DNA from: Halomonas sp. HAL1
GTDB taxonomy: Bacteria > Pseudomonadota > Gammaproteobacteria > Pseudomonadales > Halomonadaceae
NCBI RefSeq assembly: GCF_030544485.1
Contig: NZ_CP130610.1
Span: forward strand, 2,976,001 to 3,040,000
Reading direction: 5' to 3'
DNA length: 64,000 bases
Positions 43,127 through 52,702 of this stretch are shown here, piece by piece (the first letter of the stretch is position 1; the number at the start of each line of letters is the position of its first letter). A program made the translations under genes and the position numbers. Below the pieces are notes generated by a model, which did no database searches, was not told the origin of the DNA, and saw only the letters and a program-made list of their open reading frames with translations.

Positions 43127-44896
43127 TTAAAAGGGCCACACCAAAGGGATCAAGAGTAGCGCTATCGCCCCGGTCAGTATATTCAAACCACTCCCCAAGC
43201 GCAGAAAATCGCTCACCCGATAGCCCCCGGGGCCATATACCATCAGGTTGGTTTGATACCCAATGGGCGTTAAAAAGCTGGCTGAGGCAGCAAACATCAC
43301 CGCCACCACATAAGGCATCGGGCTAACGCCCAGGCTTTCTGACGCGCTCATCACCACCGGAAAAATAATCACTGCGGCGGCGTTATTGGTCACCAACTCA
43401 GTGAGCAGCGCAACCACACAGTAAGTGCCGATCAGCAGTAGCAAAGGGTTACCCGCCACTAAGGTAAGCAAACTACCGGCAATGACCTCAGCGGCGCCGG
43501 AGCTTTGCAGCGCGGCTCCCACGCCAAAGGAAGCGGCAATGGTTAACAACACTTGGGTATCAAGACCACGTTTGGCCGCCCCCACCGAGCAACATCCCGT
43601 CAACAGCGCTAATGCCGCCCCCAACATCGCGGCGTTCAACATACTCAGCACGCCCAGGGCGGCGAGCAACACAGCCCCTAACAAAAGACCCCAGGCGAGT
43701 GGCGCTTTTTCGTGTATCGGCCGGGCGGCACCATTCAGCTCGCTAATCAATAAGAAGTCGCGTGACTGACGATGACGCTCAATAAACGGTGGTCGTGCTT
43801 CCAGCAGCAGAACGTCTGCAGGCTGTAACTGCACTTGGCCCAGGTTGCCTTTCACGCGCTCGCCACCTCGGCAGATCGCCAGCACCGCCGCGCCATATAA
43901 GGTTCTGAAGTGGCCGTCGCGAATACGCTGACCGATAAACTGGCACTGATTAGAAACCACCGCTTCGACTAAGCGTCGCTCCTTGAACTCTTTCTCCAGA
44001 CTGGAGGTTTCATCGCGAGAAGGTATCAGGCCACGAATCTGCTGCAATTCCACCGCGGCATCGGAAGTGCCCGCAAACACTAGTCGGTCGCCGCCTTTTA
44101 ACTGCTCGCCGGGACCCACCACGCTCACCACGTTGCCTGCGCGCTCTATTTCAACCAGAAATAGCTCCTGCAAATGGCGCAGCCCGGCTTCTTCAACACT
44201 GCGGTCAACCAATACGCCCGCCGGGTCGACCTCCATTTCAATGGTGAACTCGCGAGGGTTGGCAAACGCATTGTCCACTCCTTCCCGGGAAGGCAGTAAA
44301 CGCGGCCCAAGTACGATCAGATAAACGAGCCCTACCACTGCCACAGGAATACCCACCCAGGCTAAATCTAACAGCCCCATTCCCAGTTCGGGGTAACGTT
44401 CCAGCAGCAGCCCATGCACCACTAAGTTAGTGCTGGTACCAAATAGAGTAATGGTGCCGCCTAGAATAGACGCAAAACTGAGTGGCATCAGCAACCGCTG
44501 TGGAGATAAACGCAGCCTTCGGCTCCAGCTCATTACGGCCGGAATATAGGTAGCGACCACAGGCGTGTTATTAACGAAGGCGCTGAGTGCTGCTACGGGC
44601 AGCAAGAGGCGTACCAGCGCGCCGCTTTCTTTATGGGGGCGGCCAAGCACATAGCGGATAATAAGATCGATACCACCGGTTTCGCGAATGCTGGCTACCA
44701 GCACGTACATGAAGGCAACGGTAAACAGACCGCTGTTTGAAAAGCCCCCCAGCGCCTGCTGCGGATCGATCACGCCCAGCGTCATCAACACGATCACCGC
44801 ACCCAGCAGAATAATATCCGGGCCTAGGCGGGAGAACGCCATTAGCGGGAAAATAGTCAGCACCACTCCTACGGCAATCCAAGCATCCAGCGACAT
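43127..44896 (-). CDS. SLC13-type permease with RCK_C domains
   Basis: About 589 residues from ATG 44896, with AGGA 10 bases upstream. Two blocks of membrane helices surround a soluble middle (about residues 200-385). The first block contains FVNNTPVVATYIPAVMSWS, and SILGGTITLFGTSTNLVVHG, the SNT-like motifs of ion-transporter superfamily permeases. The second has LLTELVTNNAAAVIIFP and SFLTPIGYQTNLMVYGPGG. The middle carries two TrkA-C type regulatory domains (RHLQELFLVEIERAGNVVSV). It is probably a Na+-coupled anion (sulfate or carboxylate) uptake protein. The substrate is unproven. Confidence 0.87.
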   Translation of the reverse strand: MSLDAWIAVGVVLTIFPLMAFSRLGPDIILLGAVIVLMTLGVIDPQQALGGFSNSGLFTVAFMYVLVASIRETGGIDLIIRYVLGRPHKESGALVRLLLPVAALSAFVNNTPVVATYIPAVMSWSRRLRLSPQRLLMPLSFASILGGTITLFGTSTNLVVHGLLLERYPELGMGLLDLAWVGIPVAVVGLVYLIVLGPRLLPSREGVDNAFANPREFTIEMEVDPAGVLVDRSVEEAGLRHLQELFLVEIERAGNVVSVVGPGEQLKGGDRLVFAGTSDAAVELQQIRGLIPSRDETSSLEKEFKERRLVEAVVSNQCQFIGQRIRDGHFRTLYGAAVLAICRGGERVKGNLGQVQLQPADVLLLEARPPFIERHRQSRDFLLISELNGAARPIHEKAPLAWGLLLGAVLLAALGVLSMLNAAMLGAALALLTGCCSVGAAKRGLDTQVLLTIAASFGVGAALQSSGAAEVIAGSLLTLVAGNPLLLLIGTYCVVALLTELVTNNAAAVIIFPVVMSASESLGVSPMPYVVAVMFAASASFLTPIGYQTNLMVYGPGGYRVSDFLRLGSGLNILTGAIALLLIPLVWPF

Positions 44897-44905
44897 CACC
44901 ACCAC

Positions 44906-45058
44906 ATCCTAATAAATAAGCTGGGTAGTATTGTGAGGCCAGCCTTATATTCTAAAAAGTTATTTTTAGAAACATTTAAAGATCAAAATGGAATATGCGG
45001 GTGTGAGGTGTGAGGTGTGAGATGTGAGGTGTGAGGTAAGTATTTTTGTTATAGATAC
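44906..45058. other. Region between SLC13 gene and cold-shock terminator
   Basis: It is AT-rich at 44930-44990 and could hold the SLC13 gene promoter on the minus strand. A run of five 7-base units occurs at 45001-45035 (listed separately). No gene is visible. Confidence 0.5.
45001..45035. repeat. Heptanucleotide tandem repeat, five copies
   Basis: Five units of GTGTGAG in tandem (the fourth reads ATGTGAG), followed by GTAAG. It lies about 105 bases upstream of the SLC13-type permease start, where a promoter would be, and 24 bases from the cold-shock terminator. Confidence 0.9.
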
Positions 45059-45082
45059 AAAAAACCCCGCACTGGGCGGGGT
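45059..45082 (-). terminator. Intrinsic terminator of the cold-shock gene
   Basis: Stem ACCCCGC/GCGGGGT with loop of five bases, read on the minus strand and followed by six T residues. It lies 59 bases past the cold-shock stop codon. Confidence 0.9.
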
Positions 45083-45140
45083 CCTTTGGTCAATCAACGC
45101 TAGGCGGTGATTGCTAACATCTCAATGCTTAAGAATTAAC

Positions 45141-45344
45141 TTAAACAACTTTGATGTTAGAAGCCTGAAGGCCTTTTTTACCCTGGGTGACGTCGAAGGA
45201 AACCTTCTGGCCGTCTTGCAGAGATTTGAAACCTTCAGACTGAATTTCAGAGAAATGCGCGAACAGGTCGTCGCCATTGTCGTCAGGAGAAATGAAGCCG
45301 AAGCCTTTAGTGTCGTTAAACCACTTAACTGTGCCAGTTGCCAT
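45141..45344 (-). CDS. CspA family cold-shock protein
   Basis: 67 residues. It has RNP1 KGFGFIS and RNP2 DLFAHFS of the single-stranded nucleic-acid binding OB fold, start [17 protein letters not shown], and end LQASNIKVV. It acts as an RNA chaperone. The 219-base region before the start would give a long leader, as cold-inducible csp mRNAs have. Within it the minus strand carries a small hairpin (CGGGTATTTCCCG) close to the ribosome binding site. A strong terminator follows. Confidence 0.95.
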   Translation of the reverse strand: MATGTVKWFNDTKGFGFISPDDNGDDLFAHFSEIQSEGFKSLQDGQKVSFDVTQGKKGLQASNIKVV

Positions 45345-45563
45345 GATCGAAATCCTCGATTTAGCTAATTAAATCCGGGAAATACCCGAAGTGCAGTGGG
45401 TAGAACAAGAAACCTTCACCAGATTTAACGCTTGAGGCGCTTCTATGCTGCTGACAACGTTCGACTTGCTAACCAACTGACGTCATTTTGCGCCTAACCT
45501 GTGTGCGCGTCAACACACTTATAATCACGGCTATGCTGGCTCGTGTGGCGGGGTGTTGGCCGA

Positions 45564-47246
45564 TCATTGACCGCGCTCAGCAAGGAGCCAACCGGCTGCT
45601 TTCTCCGCAATCATCAGCGTGGGTGAGTTGGTATTGCCACTGGTAATCGTCGGCATAATACTCGCATCAGCCACGCGTAGCCCGCTAATGCCATGTACTC
45701 GCAGCCGACTATCGACTACCGCCATGGCGTCATCTTCACGGCCCATTTTGGCAGTGCCAACGGGGTGAAAAATCGTCGTGCCTATATCACCCGCCAACCG
45801 GGTTAGCTCGTCATCGGTTTGGTACTCAACGCCGGGCTTCACTTCTTCTGGAGCGTACTTGGCAAACGCGGTCTGCTCGGCGATCCGCCGGGTGACACGC
45901 AGAGAATCCGCGGCCACCTTGCGATCCTCTGCCGTGCTCAGGTAATTGGGCGAAATAGCCGGTGCCTGTCGGGGGTCGCTGCTTTTTAGCCGCACCGTGC
46001 CACGACTGGTCGGATTCAAGTTACACACGCTAGCGGTAATCGCCGGGTACGGATGCAGCGGTTGGCCAAAAGCTTCCAGGCTCAGCGGTTGCACATGGTA
46101 TTGAATATTGGGGTAGGTTTTCTCCTCAGAGCTGCGGGTAAATGCGCCCAACTGCGAAGGCGCCATACTCATTGGCCCAGAGCGTTTAAGCAGGTACTCC
46201 AAGCCAATCCCCGCTTTACCTAACAGGGTACTGGCCACGGCATTCAGGGTTTTGCCATTGGTGATTTTATATATCAAGCGAATCTGCAGATGATCCTGCA
46301 GGTTCTCCCCCACCCCGGGCAATTCATGCACTAACTCAACGCCATGTTCGTCTAGCAATCCCCTCGACCCTATGCCGGAAAGCTGAAGTAGATGCGGCGT
46401 ACCAATAGCGCCTGCGCACAGCACCACCTCGCCGCTCACCATGGCACGCTGCACCTGACCATTCCGCTCCACCTCCACACCTGCGCAGCGCAGCGCCTCC
46501 CCACGCTTTTCAAATAGCAGTCGATTGACCTGAGTGGAGTGCCAGAGCGTTAAGTTGTCGCGCTTCAGCGCGGGGCGCAAAAACGCCTTGGCGGTATTCC
46601 AGCGCCAGCCCGAGCGCTGGTTGACCTCAAAGTAGGCCACGCCTTCGTTAGAGCCGCGGTTAAAGTCCTCGGTACGCGGAATGCCTGCCTGGACGGCAGC
46701 CTCGGCAAAATCATCCAGCACCTGCCATTTGAGGCGCTGCTTTTCGATCCGCCATTCGCCACCGTGACCGTGGAAATCTCGATGCTTCGCATCGGCATCA
46801 CCGCCGCCGTCAAGACGATAGTGATCTTCGTGCTTGATGAAATCGGGTAAGCAGTTCTCCCACCTCCAGGCATCGTCGCCCGCCACCTCAGCCCAGTGGT
46901 CGTAATCCCGGGCCTGCCCACGCATGTAAATCATGCCATTGATGCTGGAACAGCCGCCCAGCGTCTTGCCCCGCGGATAGATCAACGAGCGGCCGTTAAG
47001 GCCTTTGTCGGGTTCAGTCCGAAACAGCCAGTCGGTACGTGGGTTATTAATGCAGTACAGGTAGCCCACCGGAATATGAATCCAGTGGTAATTATCGCGC
47101 CCGCCCGCCTCTATCAGCAGTACACGGTGGTTGGGGTTGGCGCTCAGCCGGTTCGCTAGCAAGCACCCGGCGGTGCCTGCTCCCACCACGATATAGTCAA
47201 ACTCTAAACCCGCATTCGGCGCTGCTTGTGATTGTTGTTGAGCCAT
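45564..47246 (-). CDS. GMC oxidoreductase, probable 3-hydroxypropionate dehydrogenase
   Basis: 560 residues. FAD-binding motif [20 protein letters not shown] at the N-terminus, GMC signatures [20 protein letters not shown] and [20 protein letters not shown], and catalytic His/Asn near the end ([26 protein letters not shown]). It belongs to the choline-dehydrogenase-like branch. The gene is 20 bases downstream of mmsA and has a divergent LysR regulator beyond. The same set (GMC + MmsA + LysR) catabolises 3-hydroxypropionate in Pseudomonas (HpdH) and Halomonas (DddA). That role is inferred from context. A choline dehydrogenase is less likely, as no betB or betI is present. Confidence 0.85.
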   Translation of the reverse strand: MAQQQSQAAPNAGLEFDYIVVGAGTAGCLLANRLSANPNHRVLLIEAGGRDNYHWIHIPVGYLYCINNPRTDWLFRTEPDKGLNGRSLIYPRGKTLGGCSSINGMIYMRGQARDYDHWAEVAGDDAWRWENCLPDFIKHEDHYRLDGGGDADAKHRDFHGHGGEWRIEKQRLKWQVLDDFAEAAVQAGIPRTEDFNRGSNEGVAYFEVNQRSGWRWNTAKAFLRPALKRDNLTLWHSTQVNRLLFEKRGEALRCAGVEVERNGQVQRAMVSGEVVLCAGAIGTPHLLQLSGIGSRGLLDEHGVELVHELPGVGENLQDHLQIRLIYKITNGKTLNAVASTLLGKAGIGLEYLLKRSGPMSMAPSQLGAFTRSSEEKTYPNIQYHVQPLSLEAFGQPLHPYPAITASVCNLNPTSRGTVRLKSSDPRQAPAISPNYLSTAEDRKVAADSLRVTRRIAEQTAFAKYAPEEVKPGVEYQTDDELTRLAGDIGTTIFHPVGTAKMGREDDAMAVVDSRLRVHGISGLRVADASIMPTITSGNTNSPTLMIAEKAAGWLLAERGQ

Positions 47247-47266
47247 TATTGTTATCTCCGCTGAGC

Positions 47267-48778
47267 TTACTTCGCGGTCGGCATGACGAACTCAGCACCC
47301 GCATCAATTGAGTCCGACCAGCGCTGCATAATTGATTTCTGCTTGGTGTAAAAACGCACGCCCTCTTCACCGTAGGCATGAGTATCGCCAAACAAGGAGC
47401 GCTTCCAGCCGCCAAAGCCGTGCCACGCCATCGGCACCGGGATAGGCACATTGATCCCCACCATGCCGACCTGAATACGGCGGCCAAACTCCCGCGCCAC
47501 CGTACCGCTTTCAGTGAAGCAGCTGACGCCGTTGCCAAACTCGTGATCGTTAATCAACTGGATCGCGGTGGCGATATCCGGCACTCGCACACAGACCAGC
47601 ACCGGGCCAAAAATCTCCTCCTTATAGATCGTCATCTCGGGGGTGACGTTGTCGAACAGCGTACCGCCCATCCAGAAGCCTTCGGCACAGCTCTCACCCG
47701 CCGCTGAGGCCTCAAAGGCACGGCCATCGACGACCAGTTCAGCACCTTCCGCCACGCCTTTTTCGATATAGCCAGTAATACGCTGGTGGGCTTGGCGGGT
47801 CACAATGGGGCCCATTTCCGCATCAAGCTGCATACCGTCTTTTACTTTTAGCGCTTTAGCCCGCTCAGCCAGTGCCGGGACGACCTTATCCGCCACGTCG
47901 CCGACCAACACCGCCACGCTAATCGCCATGCAACGCTCACCGGCAGAGCCGTAGGCGGCGCCGATCAGTGCATCGACTGCTTTATCAAGATGGGCATCCG
48001 GCATCACCACCATGTGATTTTTAGCCCCGCCTAGTGCTTGAATACGCTTGCCATTCCGCGCGCCGCGCTCGTAGATCAAATTGGCAATCGGCGTAGAACC
48101 CACAAACGACAGCGCCTTAACGTGGGGATGGTCGAGCAGCGCTTCCACCGAATCCTTGTCGCCCTGGACGACGTTGAAAACGCCATCGGGCAGACCCGCC
48201 TGCTTTAGCAGATCGGCCATCAACAGTGAGGCGCTTGGGTCAAGCGGGCTTGGCTTCAAGATAAACGTATTACCCGCCGCAATGGCGAGTGGGAACATCC
48301 ACATCGGCACCATGGCCGGGAAATTAAATGGCGTTATACCCGCGACCACGCCTAGGGGCTGGCGCATCGTCCAGTTATCGATGCCGGTACTTACCTGCTC
48401 GGTATAGTCACCCTTGAGCAACTGGGGAATTCCGCACGCGAACTCGACAATATCAATACCGCGTGCCACTTCACCCTGGGCATCGGTAAATACTTTACCG
48501 TGCTCTTTGGTAATCGCTTCGGCTAGCTCGTCTTTGTGAACATTTAACAGCTCTAGAAACTTGAACATCACACGGGCACGGCGAATGGGCGGTGTGTCGG
48601 CCCAGGCCGGAAAGGCAGCTTGAGCCGCTTCGACGGCGGTGTTCACATCTTTTGATGAAGCGAGCGATACACGGCCAGTCACGCTACCGGTGGCGGGGTT
48701 AAAAACGTCCTGCGAGTTTGAAGACTCGCCAGCGGTGACCTGGCCATTAATAAAGTGCTGAATCGCTGTTGTTGTCAT
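47267..48778 (-). CDS. mmsA: CoA-acylating (methyl)malonate-semialdehyde dehydrogenase
   Basis: 503 residues, the family standard. It oxidises methylmalonate or malonate semialdehyde with NAD+ and CoA to propionyl-CoA or acetyl-CoA plus CO2. Signature segments are [35 protein letters not shown], and [15 protein letters not shown] with the catalytic Cys. [19 protein letters not shown] near the C-terminus is also typical. Followed after 20 bases by a GMC dehydrogenase gene and divergent from a LysR regulator, it most likely acts here on malonate semialdehyde from 3-hydroxypropionate. A valine pathway role is possible, but no mmsB is adjacent. Confidence 0.94.
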   Translation of the reverse strand: MTTTAIQHFINGQVTAGESSNSQDVFNPATGSVTGRVSLASSKDVNTAVEAAQAAFPAWADTPPIRRARVMFKFLELLNVHKDELAEAITKEHGKVFTDAQGEVARGIDIVEFACGIPQLLKGDYTEQVSTGIDNWTMRQPLGVVAGITPFNFPAMVPMWMFPLAIAAGNTFILKPSPLDPSASLLMADLLKQAGLPDGVFNVVQGDKDSVEALLDHPHVKALSFVGSTPIANLIYERGARNGKRIQALGGAKNHMVVMPDAHLDKAVDALIGAAYGSAGERCMAISVAVLVGDVADKVVPALAERAKALKVKDGMQLDAEMGPIVTRQAHQRITGYIEKGVAEGAELVVDGRAFEASAAGESCAEGFWMGGTLFDNVTPEMTIYKEEIFGPVLVCVRVPDIATAIQLINDHEFGNGVSCFTESGTVAREFGRRIQVGMVGINVPIPVPMAWHGFGGWKRSLFGDTHAYGEEGVRFYTKQKSIMQRWSDSIDAGAEFVMPTAK

Positions 48779-48915
48779 GGGAGTACCTGTTTTAAGAGCG
48801 TATGTTAAAGCCTGCGTTTAGCCTAGCCTACTGGGCGCTGGGAACAGATCAATTGAGTTATTTAAAAGCCAGTTATAAGCTTTGCTAATATCACCGGCAT
48901 GCGTTGAGGCCTATC

Positions 48916-49830
48916 ATGCAAGACTACGCGACACTCCGCGCCTTCGTGGCCGTTGCAAGAACGGGCAGCGTATCGCGCGCCGCTGAACAGTTACATTTGA
49001 CGCAACCTGCGATCAGCCTCAAGTTGAAGCAGTTACAGGCCAATTTAGGTCTCACGCTGTTTAGTCGTCGCCCCCAGGGGCTAGCGCTGACATCCGATGG
49101 TCATGCCCTGCTCCCCGCCGCTGAAAAAGCTCTGGCCAGCGCCCAGGCGTTTGAGCAAACCGCTGGAACGCTGCACAGCACGCTACGCGGCAAACTCTCC
49201 ATCGGCACCATCGTTGACCCAGAATTTCTTCGCTTAGGCGCCTTTTTAAGCCGCCTGATGGCACGAGCACCTCAATTAGAAACCGAACTGCACCATGGAA
49301 TGAGCGGCAGCGTGCTAAACCGCATCGCACAGGGTGACCTGGATGTCGGCTTTTATCTGGCACCACCTGGTGAAGGCCCTGGATTGAACCAGGGATATAA
49401 GGCACTGGCTTGGCGCGAACTGACGCACTTTGATTATCATGTGATTGCCCCTGCAGGCTGGGAAAACCGACTTATTGATACCCGTTGGGAGCACTTAGCC
49501 ACGCTGCCCTGGATTGTGACGCCACAGGATTCCGCCCACCACCGGCTGCTGAAGCAAGCACTCGCCAAGAGCGGCGCAGTGCCTAACCGGGTAGCCCAGG
49601 TTGACCAAGAAGCCTGTATGTTGGATTTGGTCCGCGCAGGCGTTGGCTTAAGCCTGGCCCGCGACGCCCTGGCAATGACTGAGCGCCAAGAGAGTGGCCT
49701 GGCAGTTGCAGACAACATCCGCCTGCCCTGCGCATTAAGCTTTGTATGGCGACACGACAGCACTGCCGAATCGACCGTGAACGCGGCACTCAACACGCTA
49801 GACGAAGTATGGCCACATCGCTTGGGCTAG
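48916..49830 (+). CDS. LysR family regulator, divergent from mmsA
   Basis: 304 residues from ATG 48916, which has GAGG 7 bases upstream; a TTG at 48904 is unlikely. HTH VSRAAEQLHLTQPAISLKLK, then ANLGLTLFSRRPQGLALT. The effector domain begins GKLSIGTIVDPEFLRLGAF. It is divergent from mmsA with 137 bases between the starts, as C3-LysR is from the 3-hydroxypropionate genes in Pseudomonas denitrificans. A role as activator of mmsA and the GMC gene is inferred. Confidence 0.86.
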   Translation: MQDYATLRAFVAVARTGSVSRAAEQLHLTQPAISLKLKQLQANLGLTLFSRRPQGLALTSDGHALLPAAEKALASAQAFEQTAGTLHSTLRGKLSIGTIVDPEFLRLGAFLSRLMARAPQLETELHHGMSGSVLNRIAQGDLDVGFYLAPPGEGPGLNQGYKALAWRELTHFDYHVIAPAGWENRLIDTRWEHLATLPWIVTPQDSAHHRLLKQALAKSGAVPNRVAQVDQEACMLDLVRAGVGLSLARDALAMTERQESGLAVADNIRLPCALSFVWRHDSTAESTVNAALNTLDEVWPHRLG

Positions 49831-49923
49831 GTTGCCAGAAAAGGGTGGTAAAGAAAGGGAACGCTAAGCCACCAATCGACTCAACATAAACGATGACTCG
49901 CCACCGCCACTGGAGTGCTTGCA

Positions 49924-50547
49924 ATGACCCGATTGCCCCTTCTTCGTCCATTCACGCTTAGCGTGTTGGCTGCCGCTGGTCTCGCCAGCACTTCGCTTCA
50001 AGCTCAGGCCACTCAAGCGGAGGCCACGTTTGCAGGCGGCTGCTTCTGGTGTATGGAACCCCCTTACGACAACCAACCCGGTGTTAACGCCACCATCTCC
50101 GGCTATATCGGCGGCGAACTCGAGAACCCCACTTACGAGGATATCTCCAGGGGTGGTACGGGGCATGCGGAGGTTGTGCAAATCGAATATGACTCAGAGC
50201 AGATCAGCTACGAGCAATTGTTGGATATTTTCTGGCGCAACATCGACCCCTTCGCGGTAGATCGTCAGTTTTGCGATGTGGGCGATCAATACCGCTCGGC
50301 AATCTTCTATCACGACGAAAGCCAGCGTGAACTCGCCGAAGCCTCCAAAGCGGAAATGGAAGAACGCTTTGACCGAGAAATCGCCACCCAAATAGTACCT
50401 GCCACCACCTTCTGGGCGGCCGAGGAGTACCACCAGGATTATTATCAAAAGAACCCCGTTCGCTATAAATTCTATCGCTTCAGCTGTGGGCGCGATGGAC
50501 GCCTGGAAGAGGTGTGGGGCGAAGAAGCCGGTGGACCAACGTTTTAA
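49924..50547 (+). CDS. msrA: Peptide methionine-S-sulfoxide reductase MsrA, exported
   Basis: 207 residues from ATG 49924 (GGAG 8 bases upstream; GTG 49915 is an alternative). A signal peptide is present (RPFTLSVLAAAGLASTSLQA, cut near AQA), so the enzyme works in the periplasm, unlike E. coli MsrA. The catalytic Cys lies in ATFAGGCFWCMEPPYD, followed by GYIGGELENPTYEDIS, GTGHAEVVQIEYD and the DQYRSAIFYHDE motif. It repairs oxidised methionine. It follows the LysR gene after 93 bases on the same strand and is probably independent. Confidence 0.94.
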   Translation: MTRLPLLRPFTLSVLAAAGLASTSLQAQATQAEATFAGGCFWCMEPPYDNQPGVNATISGYIGGELENPTYEDISRGGTGHAEVVQIEYDSEQISYEQLLDIFWRNIDPFAVDRQFCDVGDQYRSAIFYHDESQRELAEASKAEMEERFDREIATQIVPATTFWAAEEYHQDYYQKNPVRYKFYRFSCGRDGRLEEVWGEEAGGPTF

Positions 50548-50592
50548 TAAAAAGCCTTAATAGTGAACTGATTGATTAAATCAATGCCCGAG

Positions 50593-50625
50593 ACTGAGTA
50601 CCTCTATTATGCAGGGGCACTCAGT
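50593..50625 (+). terminator. Weak stem-loop after msrA
   Basis: ACTGAGT pairs with ACTCAGT, then one mismatch and four more pairs, around a 9-base loop. Only three T residues follow. It may end msrA transcription inefficiently. Confidence 0.35.
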
Positions 50626-50724
50626 TTGTACTAAAGTGGTACTGCATTAGAAATAGACCGGTCGATTAAGCGCCCAGGAGCTGGACGTCATGACCCACAC
50701 GTTGATCTATAGATAGGAGATCTT

Positions 50725-52107
50725 ATGAGCAACAGCATCACGACGATTAACCCGACTAACGGTGAAGCGCTCGATACTTACGCACTGATGAGTAGTGCTG
50801 AAGCCAAGCAGGTAGTCGATGCCTGCTACGATGCTTTTCTCGATTGGCGCCTTGAGTCACTCGAAAGCCGCGCCAAAACGGTGAAGGCGATTGGCCAAGC
50901 GATGCAAGCGCACAAAGAAGAGCTTGCTGACCTGATGGTCAAAGAGATGGGCAAACTACCTGAACAAGCGCGCCAGGAAGTCGATCTGTGTACCGCTATT
51001 TGTGACTACACCGCGGAACACGGTCCTAAGAAGCTAGCCGATGAAGAGCGTCAGCCGGGCAATGGCGAGCGTGGCTTTGTGACTTATTCACCCATGGGCG
51101 TCATTTACGGCATTCAGCCCTGGAACTTCCCCGCTTATCAAGTAGTTCGCTACTCTATTGCCAATATTATGGCGGGTAACGGCGTCCTGTTGAAGCACGC
51201 TGAAAACGTGACGGGTAGCGGACTGCTGTTGGAAAAAATCTATCGTGAAGCGGGACTTCCCGAGAACGTTTTCCGCACGCTCGTGATCTCTCATGACACT
51301 TCCGACGAAGTAATTGCTCACTCTGCAGTTCGCGGCGTCACTCTGACAGGCAGCGACGCCGCGGGTCGTAAAGTGGCCGTTAAAGCCGCTGAGCACCTCA
51401 AAAAGACCGTGCTTGAGCTGGGATCTAACGATGCTTATCTGGTGCTTGATGATGCCGACATGGATGTGGCGATCGACACCTGCGTTCAGGGGCGTGTCTA
51501 CAACGGCGGTCAAACCTGTGTAGCGGCCAAGCGTTTTGTAGTGACTGAAAAGAACTATGAAGCGTTCAAAGAGCGCTACGTAGAACGCATGCAGTCGCTA
51601 AAGGCGGGTGATCCGACCCAAGAAGGTAGCGACCTTGGCCCCATGGCCCGCGTTGACCTGCGCGACGGTCTTCACGACCAAGTAGAAGAGAGCGTGCGTA
51701 AAGGCGCGAAGATCCTCTGCGGTGGCGAGAAACCATCCGGTAAAGGCGCATTTTACCCGGTCACCGTGCTGGATAACGTGACCCCTGGTCAGCCAGCATA
51801 CGACGACGAACTATTTGGTCCGGTTGCCGCGCTGATTCGCGCCAAAGATGATGAAGATGCGATGCGTATCGCCAACGACAGCCGGTACGGCCTGGGCGGC
51901 GGCATCATCTCTAAAGACGTTAAGCGCGCTACCGAGCTTGCCAGCAAGTACTTCGATACTGGCATGGTGTTTATCAACGGCTTTGGTGTCGCTACACCGG
52001 AAATGCCCTTCGGCGGGGTGAAAAACTCCGGTTATGGGCGTGAACACGGCGGCTTTGGCATGCTTGAGTTCGTTAATGCCAAATCAGTCATCGTCGTACA
52101 AGAGTAA
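50725..52107 (+). CDS. sad: NAD(P)+-dependent succinate-semialdehyde dehydrogenase (Sad/YneI type)
   Basis: 460 residues, the length of E. coli Sad (YneI). It oxidises succinate semialdehyde or related aldehydes to the acid. Features: MGVIYGIQPWNFPAYQVVRY, TVLELGSNDAYLVLDDAD with the general-base Glu, NGGQTCVAAKRFVV with the catalytic Cys, and PFGGVKNSGYGREHGGFGM at the C-terminus. AGGAG lies 7-9 bases before the ATG. A strong terminator follows, so it is monocistronic. A broader aldehyde range is possible, as the substrate cannot be proven from sequence. Confidence 0.88.
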   Translation: MSNSITTINPTNGEALDTYALMSSAEAKQVVDACYDAFLDWRLESLESRAKTVKAIGQAMQAHKEELADLMVKEMGKLPEQARQEVDLCTAICDYTAEHGPKKLADEERQPGNGERGFVTYSPMGVIYGIQPWNFPAYQVVRYSIANIMAGNGVLLKHAENVTGSGLLLEKIYREAGLPENVFRTLVISHDTSDEVIAHSAVRGVTLTGSDAAGRKVAVKAAEHLKKTVLELGSNDAYLVLDDADMDVAIDTCVQGRVYNGGQTCVAAKRFVVTEKNYEAFKERYVERMQSLKAGDPTQEGSDLGPMARVDLRDGLHDQVEESVRKGAKILCGGEKPSGKGAFYPVTVLDNVTPGQPAYDDELFGPVAALIRAKDDEDAMRIANDSRYGLGGGIISKDVKRATELASKYFDTGMVFINGFGVATPEMPFGGVKNSGYGREHGGFGMLEFVNAKSVIVVQE

Positions 52108-52153
52108 TACGGTGAGCAACCTCAACAACATGTTGTGAGTTGTAAAAAACTAG

Positions 52154-52187
52154 CGCCGCAGGCCTTCATCAGGCCTGCGGCGTTTTT
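52154..52187 (+). terminator. Intrinsic terminator of the sad gene
   Basis: A perfect 12-base stem, CGCCGCAGGCCT/AGGCCTGCGGCG, with loop TCATC and five T residues. It is 47 bases past the stop and also faces the convergent pgpA end. Confidence 0.95.
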
Positions 52188-52213
52188 GTTGTGCGTATGA
52201 TTAAGAGCTTAGA

Positions 52214-52702
52214 TTAAGAGCTTAAATGTTGTTCAGACGCTCGGCGCTGCCATAGCTTTATGCCTATCGCCATAATCACCCACGTTATCAACGCTGCGAC
52301 AACATCGTCTAAAACAATACCGAAACCGCCATGCACAAACTCAGTTAGATGAATCGGCGGTGGTTTTAACGCATCAAAGAAGCGGTAAACACCAAGCCCG
52401 AGCGCGATTACCAAGGGATGGCGCGCTGCCGCTAAACCAATAACCGCAAGCGGAAAGGCTACATACTCGTCGGCGACAATACTGCCATGATCCAACCCAT
52501 CATAATGCCAGGCGGCAACGTGGCAAACCAGCACTGCCAGCACCAACAGAACCGCCATAACGATCCCTTGCTGGCCCAATGGGCGGCTCAATAACCACCA
52601 CGCCAAGGGAATCCCCAACAGAGAGCCAAACGTACCGGGTGCAATCGGCGCTAGCCCTAGTCCAAAGCCCGTCGCTAACCAAAAATTAAACGTATCCAGC
52701 AT
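52214..52702 (-). CDS. pgpA: Phosphatidylglycerophosphatase A
   Basis: 162 residues, the usual length. It removes the phosphate from phosphatidylglycerol phosphate in the inner membrane. Family motifs: ATGFGLGLAPIAPGTFGSLL, LDHGSIVADEYVAFPLAV (metal-binding acidic patch), and YRFFDALKPPPI, then GGFGIVLDDVVAALIT. Three to four helices. Its ATG shares one base with the stop of the upstream YebE-like gene (TAATG), so the two are translationally coupled. Confidence 0.93.
   Translation of the reverse strand: MLDTFNFWLATGFGLGLAPIAPGTFGSLLGIPLAWWLLSRPLGQQGIVMAVLLVLAVLVCHVAAWHYDGLDHGSIVADEYVAFPLAVIGLAAARHPLVIALGLGVYRFFDALKPPPIHLTEFVHGGFGIVLDDVVAALITWVIMAIGIKLWQRRASEQHLSS

Noticed and set aside
50648..50668. 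GACCGGTC palindrome before the sad gene
   Set aside because: Eight bases is short and no TetR gene is adjacent. The flanks do not continue the symmetry.
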